From Sphingomonas sp. (lineage in GTDB: Bacteria > Pseudomonadota > Alphaproteobacteria > Sphingomonadales > Sphingomonadaceae), in contig JAFKLY010000004.1 in assembly GCA_017304655.1 (NCBI GenBank), positions 248,001 through 312,000 on the forward strand: a DNA stretch of 64,000 nt, given 5' to 3'. Positions 36,611 to 45,065 of this stretch are shown here, piece after piece. The position numbers and the translations under genes were made by a program. The notes below the pieces were generated by a model. That model did no database searches and was not told the DNA's origin. It worked only from the letters and a program-made list of their open reading frames with translations. The first letter of the stretch is position 1, and each line of letters starts with the position of its first letter.

Positions 36611-36772
36611 TTAGTTCAGGTTGTTGGCAACGCGGTTGAACGTCGTGTTCAGCTTGCCACCCAGGCTGCTCATGGCGCCGATGGCGGCCACGGCGATCAG
36701 AGCGGCGATCAGGCCGTACTCGATCGCGGTCGCACCCTTGTCGTTCTTGAGAAACTTGCGAATGGTCTTCAT
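36611..36772 (-). CDS. Flp family type IVb pilin
   Basis: Small prepilin of 53 residues for a Tad/Flp pilus. The basic leader (MKTIRKFLKNDKG) is followed by the conserved ATAIEYGLIAALIAVAAIGA; cleavage by prepilin peptidase is expected after the Gly before ATAIEYG, and Glu at position 5 of the mature protein is present. GGAGA precedes the ATG at 36772. No tad or cpa assembly gene is in this window, so it depends on an apparatus encoded elsewhere. A second, related pilin gene lies 126 bp upstream. A candidate CtrA half site is in the gap. Confidence 0.93.
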   Translation of the reverse strand: MKTIRKFLKNDKGATAIEYGLIAALIAVAAIGAMSSLGGKLNTTFNRVANNLN

Positions 36773-36894
36773 GTCAGGTCTCCTCAGTCTGCAGTACTTC
36801 ATCACCCGGCTACTGATGGATCAGTAAGCAGATCGGTCTTAAAGCCAGACTGGTTTAGAAAATCCTAATTCAAAAGCCGAACTGTAAAGAAATA

Positions 36895-36902
36895 ATGGTT
36901 AA
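36895..36902 (-). promoter_or_regulatory. CtrA-type half site upstream of flp
   Basis: TTAACCAT on the minus strand, about 123 bp upstream of the first pilin start and overlapping the end of the second. pilA is a CtrA target in Caulobacter. A single 8-mer can occur by chance. Confidence 0.25.
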
Positions 36903-37069
36903 TGATTATTTACTTCGTTCGACACCCGCGTCCACATGACGTTCGTCTTGGTAGCGACCGTGCCAAGCGCGCCTAGAAGGGCGATAACAATGAGCGAGAG
37001 GATGAGGCCATATTCGACCGCCGTCGCGCCTTTATCGGACTTCATGAGCTGTTGAACGAATGAGCGCAC
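36899..37069 (-). CDS. Flp family type IVb pilin, second copy
   Basis: 56-residue prepilin with leader VRSFVQQLMKSDKG and mature ATAVEYGLILSLIVIALLGA, ending KTNVMWTRVSNEVNNH. It shares KSDKGATAVEYG with the pilin just downstream, so the pair probably arose by duplication and has diverged in the C-terminal part. The GTG start at 37069 is chosen because AGGGGAAGA lies just upstream; a longer frame to 37096 would add nine atypical residues. The mutT gene is divergent. Confidence 0.88.
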   Translation of the reverse strand: MRSFVQQLMKSDKGATAVEYGLILSLIVIALLGALGTVATKTNVMWTRVSNEVNNH

Positions 37070-37143
37070 CGGTCTTCCCCTGTGGACAATGAGCACGGTG
37101 TTGTTAGGGGCAAGATGTTAACAATATGTAGAGGCCTACTTTT

Positions 37144-37566
37144 GTGTCATCCCTGAGCCTGCAAAGTCCTGGTCCGCTGCTCGTCGTGGCGGCCGCTCTT
37201 GTCGATGCGCAATCCAGGATTTTCGTGCAGCAGCGGCCCGCGCACAAGAACATGGGGGGACTGTGGGAATTTCCTGGCGGCAAGATCGAGCCCGGCGAGA
37301 CGCCCGAGGCTGCTCTGGTACGCGAGCTGCGCGAAGAACTTTCGATCGAGACGCAAACCGCCTGCCTCGCCCCCGCGACCTTTGCCACGGGGCTCATCGG
37401 TGATCGTCCGCTGCTGCTGCTGCTCTATGTCTGCCGGAAATGGACCGGGATGGTGCAACCCACCGAGGCGGCAGACAGCCGATGGCTGCGCAGCCATGAG
37501 CTTTTCACGCTCGACATGCCCCCCGCCGACCAGCCGCTGGTCGCCATGCTGGACGCGCTGCTTTAG
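37144..37566 (+). CDS. mutT: (Deoxy)nucleoside triphosphate pyrophosphohydrolase, MutT type
   Basis: Hydrolyses oxidised nucleotides such as 8-oxo-dGTP to prevent mutation. 140 residues with GTG start. N-terminal LLVVAAALVDAQSRIFVQQR, then the MutT signature NMGGLWEFPGGKIEPGETPE continuing into the complete Nudix box (AALVRELREELSIE). C-terminal ADSRWLRSHELFTLDMPPAD matches the MutT group. Convergent with the GST gene (12 bp gap). Confidence 0.93.
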   Translation: MSSLSLQSPGPLLVVAAALVDAQSRIFVQQRPAHKNMGGLWEFPGGKIEPGETPEAALVRELREELSIETQTACLAPATFATGLIGDRPLLLLLYVCRKWTGMVQPTEAADSRWLRSHELFTLDMPPADQPLVAMLDALL

Positions 37567-37578
37567 GGCTTTTGCCAG

Positions 37579-38229
37579 TCATGCGCGTAAGGCGGCGAGG
37601 AACACCGCATATTGCGCCTCGAACGCACGCTGGAATGCCGGGCGTGCCTCACCGCGAGCGACATAGGCCGCAAGATTGGGGTAGCCGTCGAGCAGTCCCG
37701 ATCCGCCCAATCTGCGCAAAACCGTCACCATCATAAGATCGGCGGCGCTGAACGGGCCGTCGAGCCAGTCCGCATCGCCAAGACGCCCGGACAACGGCGC
37801 CAACCGGCTCTCGATGCGCCGCTCAAGCAACGGTCCGCGTGCTTCATGCCAGGGCTCACCGCGCTCGGCATGCCCTGCGGCCTCCCGATCCAAAATGGGC
37901 GGTTCAATCGTGTTGAGCGCGGCAAAGATCCAACCGATTGTGCGTGCGCGTGCGCTGGGATCGCCGGGCAGCAGACCCTCGTGGGTTTGCGCGATATGGA
38001 GCACGATAGCGCCGGATTCGAACAGGAGCAGATCGCCTTCCTGATAGGTCGGGATCTGTCCGAACGGCTGCAAGGCCAGATGCTCAGGCTCTTTCATCTC
38101 CGCAAAGGTGAGCAGGCGAACGTCATAGGGCTGACCCACTTCCTCCAGCGCCCACCGCACCGACATATCCCGGGCCAGCCCGCGTCCCCGATCAGGCGAT
38201 TGCGCAAAGGCGGTCAGGATGGGGCGCAT
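37579..38229 (-). CDS. Glutathione S-transferase family protein
   Basis: 216 residues. The thioredoxin-like N-terminal domain contains RGLARDMSVRWALEEVGQPY, the cis-Pro region FGQIPTYQEGD and the glutathione-contacting LLFESGAIVLHIAQ. The helical C-terminal domain contains DWLDGPFSAADLMMVTVLRR, the GST N-capping box region. Substrate unknown; probably detoxification. The start at 38229 is where the family begins; a longer frame to 38337 overlaps the upstream gene. It lies 7 bp after the methyltransferase gene on the same strand. Confidence 0.93.
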   Translation of the reverse strand: MRPILTAFAQSPDRGRGLARDMSVRWALEEVGQPYDVRLLTFAEMKEPEHLALQPFGQIPTYQEGDLLLFESGAIVLHIAQTHEGLLPGDPSARARTIGWIFAALNTIEPPILDREAAGHAERGEPWHEARGPLLERRIESRLAPLSGRLGDADWLDGPFSAADLMMVTVLRRLGGSGLLDGYPNLAAYVARGEARPAFQRAFEAQYAVFLAALRA

Positions 38230-38236
38230 GACCGGA

Positions 38237-39088
38237 TTAGCTGTCTTTTGGCCGCAGCGCTTCGGCAAGGGACATGGTTGCACTGCCCCGCCGGGCTGGA
38301 CGGGGTTGCGCGTCGCTTGGATGCCATCCGCTGCCATGCAGGATCACAAAGCGCTCGGTCACACGGCCATCGCTGTCCGCCTCCTGCGCGAACCGATCCG
38401 CAGCGCGGGCCAGGGCTTCGCGGGTCAGTGGCGGCGGCGGGGAAGCCAGGCATTGCGCAGCGCCCATGCCGCGCAGGTCCGCCAACAGACCGAAGAGCGA
38501 TCCATAGCGAACATCGAGGGTCTCGCTGTCGGCGACGGGCATGGTGAAACCGGCACGGGCGAGCAGATCGCCAAGTGCACGCACATCCACTTGCGGATGC
38601 AGGCGCTGGGCAGGGCGATCACCATCGGCCGCCAGCAGAGCCGCGCGGAGCTTCGGCAACGAACCGGCGCCAATGAAAGCGGTCAGCAGCAACCCATCCG
38701 GCGTGAGCAGGCGGTTCATCCCGATGAGCGCGCCCGGCAGATCATTGACCGCATCCAGCGTGCCGCAACACAGGATGAGATCGAAGCTGCCGGCGTCGTA
38801 AGGCAGCACCTCCTCACGAATTTGCTCTCCGCCTGCCTGCCGCGCCCAAATGGCGCCCGGATCGGTGCAAGTCACCGCGCAGCCAAGCGCCAGCAGCGCG
38901 TCAGGCAGGCGCCGATCCGGGCAGCCGATGACGAGCGCGTTCGAAAAAGCGCGCGTGACGTCCCCAAGCCGATCGAGGATGTCCTGCGCCATCGCCCCAT
39001 AGAGAAAATCATGTTCATGGAAACTTGCCGCCGCGCGATCCCGGCGACGAGCCCTGAGATGGGGATTGAAGATATTGGGCACACTCAT
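38237..39088 (-). CDS. Class I SAM-dependent methyltransferase (BioC/NDUFAF5-like)
   Basis: 283 residues. The N-terminus IFNPHLRARRRDRAAASFHE resembles BioC and the NDUFAF5 family. A degenerate SAM motif I ALVIGCPDRRLPDALLALG, the acidic motif TCTDPGAIW, and DLILCCGTLDAVNDLPGALI (motif IV) follow. The NDUFAF5 group can act as an arginine hydroxylase of complex I rather than a methyltransferase, so the activity is open. The start at 39088 is chosen by homology. It is divergent from comF (45 bp). Confidence 0.85.
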   Translation of the reverse strand: MSVPNIFNPHLRARRRDRAAASFHEHDFLYGAMAQDILDRLGDVTRAFSNALVIGCPDRRLPDALLALGCAVTCTDPGAIWARQAGGEQIREEVLPYDAGSFDLILCCGTLDAVNDLPGALIGMNRLLTPDGLLLTAFIGAGSLPKLRAALLAADGDRPAQRLHPQVDVRALGDLLARAGFTMPVADSETLDVRYGSLFGLLADLRGMGAAQCLASPPPPLTREALARAADRFAQEADSDGRVTERFVILHGSGWHPSDAQPRPARRGSATMSLAEALRPKDS

Positions 39089-39133
39089 GGTCGGGCTTGT
39101 GCCGGGTTGCGTGCCGTGGGACAAGCATTTGCG

Positions 39134-39880
39134 ATGGCCGTCATTCCGCTCCTGCAGGCTGCCGCCCGGCCACTGCTCGATTATGCCCTTCCGCCGCGTT
39201 GCTCCGCCTGCGGTGTCATTGTCGCTGAGCCGGGGACGCTGTGCGCCACCTGCTGGTCCTCCATCGCGTTCATTGGCGAGCCGATCTGCGACACCTGTGG
39301 CCGTGACCTTCCTGCGATGGCCGGAAGCGGAGCGCTCTGCGGGGCATGTCTCGCAAGCCCGCCGCCTTATGACCGGGCGAGGGGCGTGATGCGCTACGGG
39401 GAGGTCGCCCGGACCATGGCGCATCGCCTGAAATACGCCCGGCGCCTCAGCCTCGCACGCGTGATGGCGGCGCACGTCGCCCGGCTCGTGTCAGAGCAGG
39501 GCCGCATGGACGGATTGCTGGTGCCGGTGCCTCTGCATCGCTGGCGGATCTGGTCGCGCGGCTTCAACCAGAGCGCGCTCATCGCCGCGCAGGTCGCACG
39601 CCTTACCGGGCTGCCGATCGAGCGGGACCTGCTGCGGCGGGTCCGCAACACGCCGCCGCTGCATGGGTTGGGTGCGCGCGACCGTGTGCGCACCGTCCGT
39701 GGCGCCTTCTCGCTCGCGCCCCGAGCCCGCCCCAAGCTGGAAGGCAGGACGATCATCCTCATTGACGATATCTGGACCACCGGCGCGACCGCCACAGCCT
39801 GTGCCCGACTGCTGCGTCGAGCTGGCGCCAGACGCGTGGAAGTTCTGTGCTGGGCAAGGGTTTCATCGCCGGAAGATTGA
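39134..39880 (+). CDS. comF: ComF family protein
   Basis: 248-residue protein with an N-terminal zinc ribbon (cysteine pairs in PPRCSACGVI, GTLCATCWSS, CDTCGRDLP and CGACLASPP) and a C-terminal phosphoribosyltransferase domain (PRPP loop IILIDDIWTTGATATAC). ComF supports DNA uptake or single-strand DNA handling in competent bacteria; in alphaproteobacteria its role is less clear. HRWRIWSRGFNQSALIA is the conserved central signature. It starts 45 bp from the divergent methyltransferase and is followed by grxC at 56 bp. Confidence 0.94.
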   Translation: MAVIPLLQAAARPLLDYALPPRCSACGVIVAEPGTLCATCWSSIAFIGEPICDTCGRDLPAMAGSGALCGACLASPPPYDRARGVMRYGEVARTMAHRLKYARRLSLARVMAAHVARLVSEQGRMDGLLVPVPLHRWRIWSRGFNQSALIAAQVARLTGLPIERDLLRRVRNTPPLHGLGARDRVRTVRGAFSLAPRARPKLEGRTIILIDDIWTTGATATACARLLRRAGARRVEVLCWARVSSPED

Positions 39881-39936
39881 CATTCGCGCCCGTCTTTCCA
39901 ACATCGCTTACCGAACAGCAAAACCCGGACGACATC

Positions 39937-40194
39937 ATGGCTCATGTGGAAATATATACGCGTGCCTTTTGCGGTTATTGCGCACGCGCGCTTGCCCTTC
40001 TGCGCGACAAGGGCGTGGCCATCGAGGAGTATGATCTGACGATGGGCGGCCCCCAGCGTGCCGAAATGATCGAGCGCGCGCACGGTCGGGCGACTTTCCC
40101 CCAGATCTTCATCGATAACGTTCATGTCGGTGGCTGTGACGATCTGGTCGCGCTGGATGCCAGCGGCAAGCTGGATGCCATGCTCGGTGTCTGA
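39937..40194 (+). CDS. grxC: Glutaredoxin 3
   Basis: Small thiol-disulphide oxidoreductase of 85 residues that reduces disulphides with glutathione. Active site CGYC (Cys12, Cys15), conserved FPQIFIDNVHVGGCDDL with the cis-Pro and glutathione-binding GG. The ATG at 39937 fits the usual length; a longer frame to 39847 overlaps comF. The following hydrolase gene begins 16 bp later, or overlaps if its GTG at 40187 is used. Confidence 0.96.
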   Translation: MAHVEIYTRAFCGYCARALALLRDKGVAIEEYDLTMGGPQRAEMIERAHGRATFPQIFIDNVHVGGCDDLVALDASGKLDAMLGV

Positions 40195-40210
40195 ACAATC
40201 GCGGCCGGCC

Positions 40211-41035
40211 ATGCGAATTGCGCTTTTCCAGATGACAGCGGGTGTCGACCCTGAGGCCAACGCGCGCGCGCTCGTCCATGCTGCGGAGGAGGCGCGGGCA
40301 GGTGGCGCAGACATGCTGTTCACGCCGGAAATGTCCGGCTGTGTTGACCAGAACCGGGAGCGCTCGGCGCGGGTGATCGTGCCCGAGGAGCAGGACCCCG
40401 TCCTTTCTGCAATGCAGGATGCGGCACGACGTACAGGCCTGTGGGTCCATCTCGGGTCCCTCGCGCTTAGCGATCCGCAAAGCGGCAAGCGGCTCAATCG
40501 CGGCTTCCTCATCGACGACCGTGGCGCGATCCGCGCGCGCTACGACAAGATGCATCTGTTCGACGTGGACCTCCCGTCAGGAGAGACCTGGCGCGAATCG
40601 AACAGCTATGTGGCAGGCGACCAAGCTGTCGCAGCGCAGACACCGTGGGGCAGGCTCGGCCTGGCCATCTGCTACGACCTGCGCTTTCCGGACCTGTTCC
40701 GGGCGCTCAGTAACGCGGGGGCGGATATCATCTCGGTGCCGGCCGCCTTCACCGTGCCGACGGGCGAAGCGCACTGGCATGTGCTCCTGCGGGCGCGTGC
40801 CATTGAGTCTGCCGCCTTCGTGGTCGCCACCGCACAGACCGGCCAGCATGAGGACGGTCGCGCCACATTCGGCCACAGCCTCGTGATCGACCCATGGGGC
40901 ACGGTCCTGCTCGATGCCGGCCGTGCGCCGGGCCTCTACTTCGTCGATCTGCCGCTGGCACGCCTCGATGATGTGCGCGCTCGCATCCCGGTGCTGCGGC
41001 ATCGCAAGCCGATTGGCGAGGTCATGCTGGTATGA
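40211..41035 (+). CDS. Carbon-nitrogen hydrolase, Nit1/Nit2-like
   Basis: 274-residue nitrilase-superfamily amidase with the triad Glu40 (MLFTPEMSG), Lys113 (RARYDKMHLFDVD) and Cys154 (AICYDLRFPDLFR). These motifs match the Nit1/Nit2 group, whose characterised members are deaminated-glutathione or omega-amidases. The gene order glutaredoxin-amidase-DUF1178 is consistent with a glutathione-related repair role, inferred only. The next gene overlaps by 4 bp. An alternative GTG start at 40187 would overlap grxC. Confidence 0.94.
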   Translation: MRIALFQMTAGVDPEANARALVHAAEEARAGGADMLFTPEMSGCVDQNRERSARVIVPEEQDPVLSAMQDAARRTGLWVHLGSLALSDPQSGKRLNRGFLIDDRGAIRARYDKMHLFDVDLPSGETWRESNSYVAGDQAVAAQTPWGRLGLAICYDLRFPDLFRALSNAGADIISVPAAFTVPTGEAHWHVLLRARAIESAAFVVATAQTGQHEDGRATFGHSLVIDPWGTVLLDAGRAPGLYFVDLPLARLDDVRARIPVLRHRKPIGEVMLV

Positions 41036-41499
41036 TCTCGTTCGATCTCAAATGCGGGCACGGCCATGTGTTTGAAGTCTGGTTCCGGTCCAGTGCTGAC
41101 TATGAAGCGCAGCAGGCCGCGAGTCAGATCGCCTGCCCGACATGCGGCTCCCCTGAGATCGAGAAGGCGGTGATGGCGCCCGCCGTCAGCGCAAAGAGCA
41201 ATCAGCGGAGCGCAATGCCTGCGACACAAATGGCCCACGCCGCAGTGGACGATGCAACGCGGGCGGAGATGCACGCCCTGATCGAGGCCCTGGCCCAGGC
41301 TCAGGCCAAGGCGCTCGAGGGATCACAATGGGTTGGTGAACAATTCGCCGATCGCGTCCGCGCCATGCATTATGGCGAGGCCGACCATGCTGCGGTGCAC
41401 GGAACGGCGAGCCTCAGCGATGCGCAGGCAATGATCGAAGAGGGGCTGCCGGTTGCCCCACTCATCGTGCCGGTCGTTCCGCCAGATCGGCTCAACTGA
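41032..41499 (+). CDS. DUF1178 family protein
   Basis: 155-residue cytoplasmic protein, N-terminus MISFDLKCGHGHVFEVWFRS with a zinc-ribbon-like pair of Cys (Cys8, and CPTCGS near residue 36). C-terminal FADRVRAMHYGEADHAAVHG and EEGLPVAPLIVPVVPPDRLN are typical of the family. Function unknown. Translationally coupled to the amidase (4-bp overlap); overlaps the convergent membrane protein gene by 8 bp. Confidence 0.94.
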   Translation: MISFDLKCGHGHVFEVWFRSSADYEAQQAASQIACPTCGSPEIEKAVMAPAVSAKSNQRSAMPATQMAHAAVDDATRAEMHALIEALAQAQAKALEGSQWVGEQFADRVRAMHYGEADHAAVHGTASLSDAQAMIEEGLPVAPLIVPVVPPDRLN

Positions 41500-42517
41500 C
41501 CCGGCTGGTCGCGCTTTCGGGCGATGTCGCGCCGCTCTTGAGCGAGCGCAACGCACGCGGAACGAAAGCCAAGCCGGCGAAATAGAGCGGCAGCATTGCA
41601 CCGGCCCAATAGAAATTGTCAGGGCGCGCCACAATCGCCAGCAGTGCCACCATGCCGAGAAACCAGGCAAAGGCCACCCGATCATGGTCGAGCCAACCCA
41701 GGAGCGGCAGGAAGCCAATGCACGCGGCCACGGTATAAGGGAGGTAATGCAGCGGGGTCGTCAGCCGGATCGCGTCAATGACACCCGATGGTCCCATCAG
41801 CCCCATCCAGCCCTGCGACGCAACGTCCCTATCATGAACCAGACCGGTGATGATGAGTGCGTGACAGGTAATGCCCAGAGCGAAGATAAGGAGACCGCCA
41901 GCTGCGATGATCGTGGCACGTCGCTCGCGCTCCGCAATGGCTTTCAACAGACAAATCGCGGCGAAACCAGCCGCGAATTCCCGGAAGGCGAGAGCTGCCA
42001 GGGCCGCGCCGGCGCGTGTAGACGTTGTTCGAAATGTGAGGGCGAGCGAGACCAGCAAACCGCACCAGACGTCGGCAAACATCAACGCGTCCATATAAAG
42101 CATCGATCCACCCAGGATCGCCACCGGCGCCACGGACGAGAGCCTGATGGCGGCACTTTCCTCGCCAAGTCGCCGATGCCAGAGAACCACAATGGCGAGA
42201 AAGAGACCCCATGCGAGGGCCGGCAACGCAGGCCCAAGGCTTGCGACCAGCATGGTAAGCGTGGGCAAGCGCACAGTGAAGAACGGCTTGACCGGAAAAC
42301 CGTTCTGCCGCTGAAGGGAGAGCGCCGCGCTGTAATAGGACTGCCCCTCGGCGACGGAGCTTGCGATCGCCCTGTAGAGCTCGGCATCGCGCATCAGAGC
42401 AGGCCGATCTGCCGCAGGATCGTATGAGGGCGTGGAACGCACGGCCGCCCACAGGCTGCACATCAGGCAGGCGACGAGGACCGCAAAGGTCAGCACACGC
42501 GCGCCCGGTCCTGTCAT
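41492..42517 (-). CDS. Polytopic membrane protein of unknown function
   Basis: 341 residues with about nine hydrophobic segments, beginning with VLTFAVLVACLMCSLWAAV. After the first helix comes a periplasmic loop with STPSYDPAADRPALMRDAEL, resembling the first loop of membrane glycosyltransferase or DUF2029-like proteins, but no catalytic motif can be assigned. It ends in a Ser-rich tail (SGATSPESATSRVS). It stands alone. Its 3' end overlaps the convergent DUF1178 gene by 8 bp. Confidence 0.82.
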   Translation of the reverse strand: MTGPGARVLTFAVLVACLMCSLWAAVRSTPSYDPAADRPALMRDAELYRAIASSVAEGQSYYSAALSLQRQNGFPVKPFFTVRLPTLTMLVASLGPALPALAWGLFLAIVVLWHRRLGEESAAIRLSSVAPVAILGGSMLYMDALMFADVWCGLLVSLALTFRTTSTRAGAALAALAFREFAAGFAAICLLKAIAERERRATIIAAGGLLIFALGITCHALIITGLVHDRDVASQGWMGLMGPSGVIDAIRLTTPLHYLPYTVAACIGFLPLLGWLDHDRVAFAWFLGMVALLAIVARPDNFYWAGAMLPLYFAGLAFVPRALRSLKSGATSPESATSRVS

Positions 42518-42646
42518 GCTTGCCCCCTTGTTTCGTTGTCATTTCATCGTCGGCTGGCCGCCCAAACGGCCGATCACCGTTAGCGAAACCTGGCGGCTAG
42601 ATGAAGGCTCGGCTGATCGGACACCTGAAGCCTCGCCCAAGCCAGA

Positions 42647-42675
42647 TTGACACCCTCCTTGCCGCAACCTAATCG
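42647..42675 (+). promoter_or_regulatory. Predicted sigma-70 promoter of tRNA-Arg(CCT)
   Basis: A consensus -35 box TTGACA (42647-42652) and a -10 box TAATCG (42670-42675) are separated by 17 bp. Transcription would start about 25 nt before the mature tRNA. Confidence 0.65.
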
Positions 42676-42706
42676 AAGCGCGCGGAAATCAGCGATTTTC
42701 GCCGGC

Positions 42707-42783
42707 GCGCCCGTAGCTCAGCAGGATAGAGCATCAGATTCCTAATCTGGGGGCCACAGGTTCGAATCCTGTCGGGCGCACCA
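42707..42783 (+). tRNA. tRNA-Arg (anticodon CCT)
   Basis: 77-nt cloverleaf: acceptor GCGCCCG (42707-42713) pairs with CGGGCGC (42773-42779), D loop AGCTCAGCAGGA, anticodon loop TTCCTAA (CCT), T loop TTCGAAT, CCA encoded. It reads AGG codons, which are rare in this GC-rich genome. Confidence 0.96.
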
Positions 42784-43010
42784 TTTGCCGCAAAGCTTCA
42801 ATAACCTTCTTCCGGGCGTTGTCCGACTGGTCGCGCTTTTCGTTCGCTCAAATTTGTCGCAACCGTGCCATTAACCCGTTCTAAGCAAGTGCCGGCTATT
42901 GCCGCGTTGTGGCGGTCGATCCGTCCTCGCCCTGCGCGCCGTCCGGCGTGAGAAAGGGGCAGCCGAGCGGGCCGTCCGGCCCGGCGAGGCGCCGGGGATG
43001 GTGGGCTTTG

Positions 43011-43040
43011 TTGACTTGCGCGTTGCTGCGGTGCGATAGG
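43011..43040 (+). promoter_or_regulatory. Possible promoter of the surface-sugar operon
   Basis: TTGACT (43011-43016) and GATAGG (43035-43040) are separated by 18 bp, 29 bp before the TTG start of the Gfo/Idh/MocA gene. The -10 box is a poor match. Confidence 0.35.
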
Positions 43041-43068
43041 CTCCGAGCTCGCAAAGTGGAGACGAGTT

Positions 43069-44163
43069 TTGGCGATTAGAGTTGCGGTGATAGGCCTCGG
43101 GAAGATGGGTCTATCCCATCTGGCAATCGTCAATGCGCTCAATGACTTCGAGGTCGTTGCGATCTGTGATTCCGCCGCGCTGGTGGGCGAGGTCATCCAG
43201 AAATACGGCAAGCTGCGCTACGTCTCGAAATTCGAGGATGTGCTCGCGCTCGACGACGTCGATGCGATCATCGTCGCTACGCCGACGACATCGCACGCGC
43301 CCATGGTCCGGCAAGCGCTTGAAAAGGGCCTGCATGTCTTCTGCGAAAAGCCGCTGACCCTGACCGCTGCTGAAAGCGAAGCGCTCGCCGAGCTGGCGAA
43401 ATCGCGCGGACTTATTGCGCAGGTCGGTTACCACAACCGCTTCATCGGCACGTTCAACGAAGTGAAGCGGCTTGTGGAGAGCGGCGCGCTCGGCCGCGTC
43501 ACCCATGTTCAGGCGGAGGCCTATGGTCCGGTCGTGCTTAAGCCGACGAAGCCGACCTGGCGCGGCAAGGCCGGGCAGGGCGGCGGTTGCCTCTACGACT
43601 ATGCCGCGCACCCGCTCAATCTGGTGAACTGGTATTTCGGCCGTCCCGAAGCCTGTTCGGGCGCCATGCTCAAGAGCGGATTCTCGGCCGAGGTCGACGA
43701 CGAAGTCTACGCGGCCCTCAGCTTTCCGGAGGGCGTGACGGCTCAGCTCTCCGTAAACTGGTCCGACGCGTCGGTGAGAAAGATGACGACGCGCATCTCC
43801 ATCTGGGGTGAGGGGGGCAAGATCTACGCCGACAGGCAGGAAATCCAGGTGTTCCTGACCGGGAGTGCGCCCGTCCCGGCCGGCTATCAGGAAGGCTGGA
43901 CGGTCAAATACATCACCGAGCTGACGCCGCCAGTGAGCTTCTATCTGCGCGGTGAGGAGTACAGCGCCCAGCTCGAAGCGTTTGGCGAGGCGATCCTCGG
44001 CAAGCGCAAGGACACGCAGAACGACTTTGCCGGCGCGGCGGACACGGACGCGACGATCGAGTTGATCCGCGCGGCAGCGGCAGCGGGTGGCGCTGCCGGC
44101 ACCGTTAGCGCGCAGCCGCAGCGCCGCGCGCCGGGCCTCCTCGGAAGGCTGCTTGGCCGATGA
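43069..44163 (+). CDS. Gfo/Idh/MocA family oxidoreductase
   Basis: NAD(P)-dependent sugar dehydrogenase family, 364 residues. The N-terminal Rossmann domain begins RVAVIGLGKMGLSHLAIVNA and contains VDAIIVATPTTSH and the family signature GLHVFCEKPLTLT (with EKP). The C-terminal domain includes YHNRFIGTFNEVKRLVESGA and GGGCLYDYAAHPLNLVNWYF. The start is TTG at 43069, the only candidate that includes the complete nucleotide-binding loop. The next gene starts within its stop region. In this context it probably oxidises or epimerises a nucleotide sugar for surface glycan synthesis. Confidence 0.92.
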   Translation: MAIRVAVIGLGKMGLSHLAIVNALNDFEVVAICDSAALVGEVIQKYGKLRYVSKFEDVLALDDVDAIIVATPTTSHAPMVRQALEKGLHVFCEKPLTLTAAESEALAELAKSRGLIAQVGYHNRFIGTFNEVKRLVESGALGRVTHVQAEAYGPVVLKPTKPTWRGKAGQGGGCLYDYAAHPLNLVNWYFGRPEACSGAMLKSGFSAEVDDEVYAALSFPEGVTAQLSVNWSDASVRKMTTRISIWGEGGKIYADRQEIQVFLTGSAPVPAGYQEGWTVKYITELTPPVSFYLRGEEYSAQLEAFGEAILGKRKDTQNDFAGAADTDATIELIRAAAAAGGAAGTVSAQPQRRAPGLLGRLLGR

Positions 44164-45038
44164 TGGAGAAGACCCGGACAACGTCGCGTCCCGGCTTCGG
44201 CAGCTGGCAGCAGTCGAGGCTGCTCAACGCCTGGGTTGACGCGCTGACGATCCCGGAGATCATCGAGCGGCTCGATGAGGGCATGCTCTTCACGCTGAAC
44301 CCGGATCATCTCTACCATTTGCAGCGCAATCCTGACTTTGCGGCGGCTTATGCCGATGCCGTGATGGTCTCGTCGGATAGCAAATATGTCTTCTGGGCAC
44401 TCGGGCTGATCGGCCGGAAGATCAAGTGCAAGACCTCCGGCTCGGATATCGTGCCGGCCTATTACAAGCACCACGCAGACAATCCGGACGTGCGGATCTT
44501 CTTCCTTGGCGCGCGGCCCGGCGTCGCTCAACAGGCGCTGGAGCGGGTGAACGGCATCGTGGGTCGCGACATCGTCGTGGGTGCCCATGGTCCGTCCTTC
44601 AACTTCGTCAATGATGCTCAGGAAAGCGCCGAGGTGATCGACATGATCAATGCTTCCGGCGCCACCTGCCTCATCGTCGGACTGGGCGCGCCCAAGCAGG
44701 AAGTTTGGATGCACAAGCACCGGCACCTGATGCCGGGCGTGAAGGTGTATATGGGCGTGGGAGCCGTCATCGATTATGAGGCCGATGCCGTGAAGCGCGC
44801 GCCGGGCTGGATGAATCGCAACGGCCTGGAATGGGTCTATCGCATGGTGACCGAGCCGCGCCGCTACTGGCGGCGCTATGCACGGACGCTGGAGTTCTTC
44901 TGGCTCGTGTTGTTCGATCGCCTCGGCCTTTATCGGCCACCAGCCTTTCCGTCGCCCGCGACAATCGACCGCAAGCCGCCAATGGGTGAGGGGACTACCC
45001 CGTCCGCCAAGCCGCATCTCGCGCCTGAACGCGCCTGA
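44160..45038 (+). CDS. WecG/TagA/CpsF family glycosyltransferase
   Basis: 292 residues, family GT26, which adds a sugar such as ManNAc(A) to a lipid-linked precursor at the inner membrane face. Conserved segments: LNAWVDALTIPEIIERLDEG, MLFTLNPDHLYHLQRNPDF, ADAVMVSSDSKYVFWALGLI, RIFFLGARPGVAQQALERVN and TCLIVGLGAPKQEVWMHKHR. The C-terminal WMNRNGLEWVYRMVTEPRRYWRRY carries the membrane-associating Arg-rich tail. Two adjacent ATGs (44160, 44163) overlap the stop of the upstream gene. Confidence 0.93.
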   Translation: MMEKTRTTSRPGFGSWQQSRLLNAWVDALTIPEIIERLDEGMLFTLNPDHLYHLQRNPDFAAAYADAVMVSSDSKYVFWALGLIGRKIKCKTSGSDIVPAYYKHHADNPDVRIFFLGARPGVAQQALERVNGIVGRDIVVGAHGPSFNFVNDAQESAEVIDMINASGATCLIVGLGAPKQEVWMHKHRHLMPGVKVYMGVGAVIDYEADAVKRAPGWMNRNGLEWVYRMVTEPRRYWRRYARTLEFFWLVLFDRLGLYRPPAFPSPATIDRKPPMGEGTTPSAKPHLAPERA

Positions 45039-45065
45039 CCAGACAGTTTCGAGAGTATCTGAGCT

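Noticed and set aside
36895..36902. Full CtrA box (TTAA-N7-TTAA) upstream of the first pilin
   Set aside because: Only one half site is present; the second TTAA at the right distance is missing, so only a weak half-site call is made.
38219..39133. Extended N-terminus for ComF (553-residue frame)
   Set aside because: The added 305 residues are antisense to the methyltransferase gene and lack any domain; the ComF family begins at the ATG at 39134.
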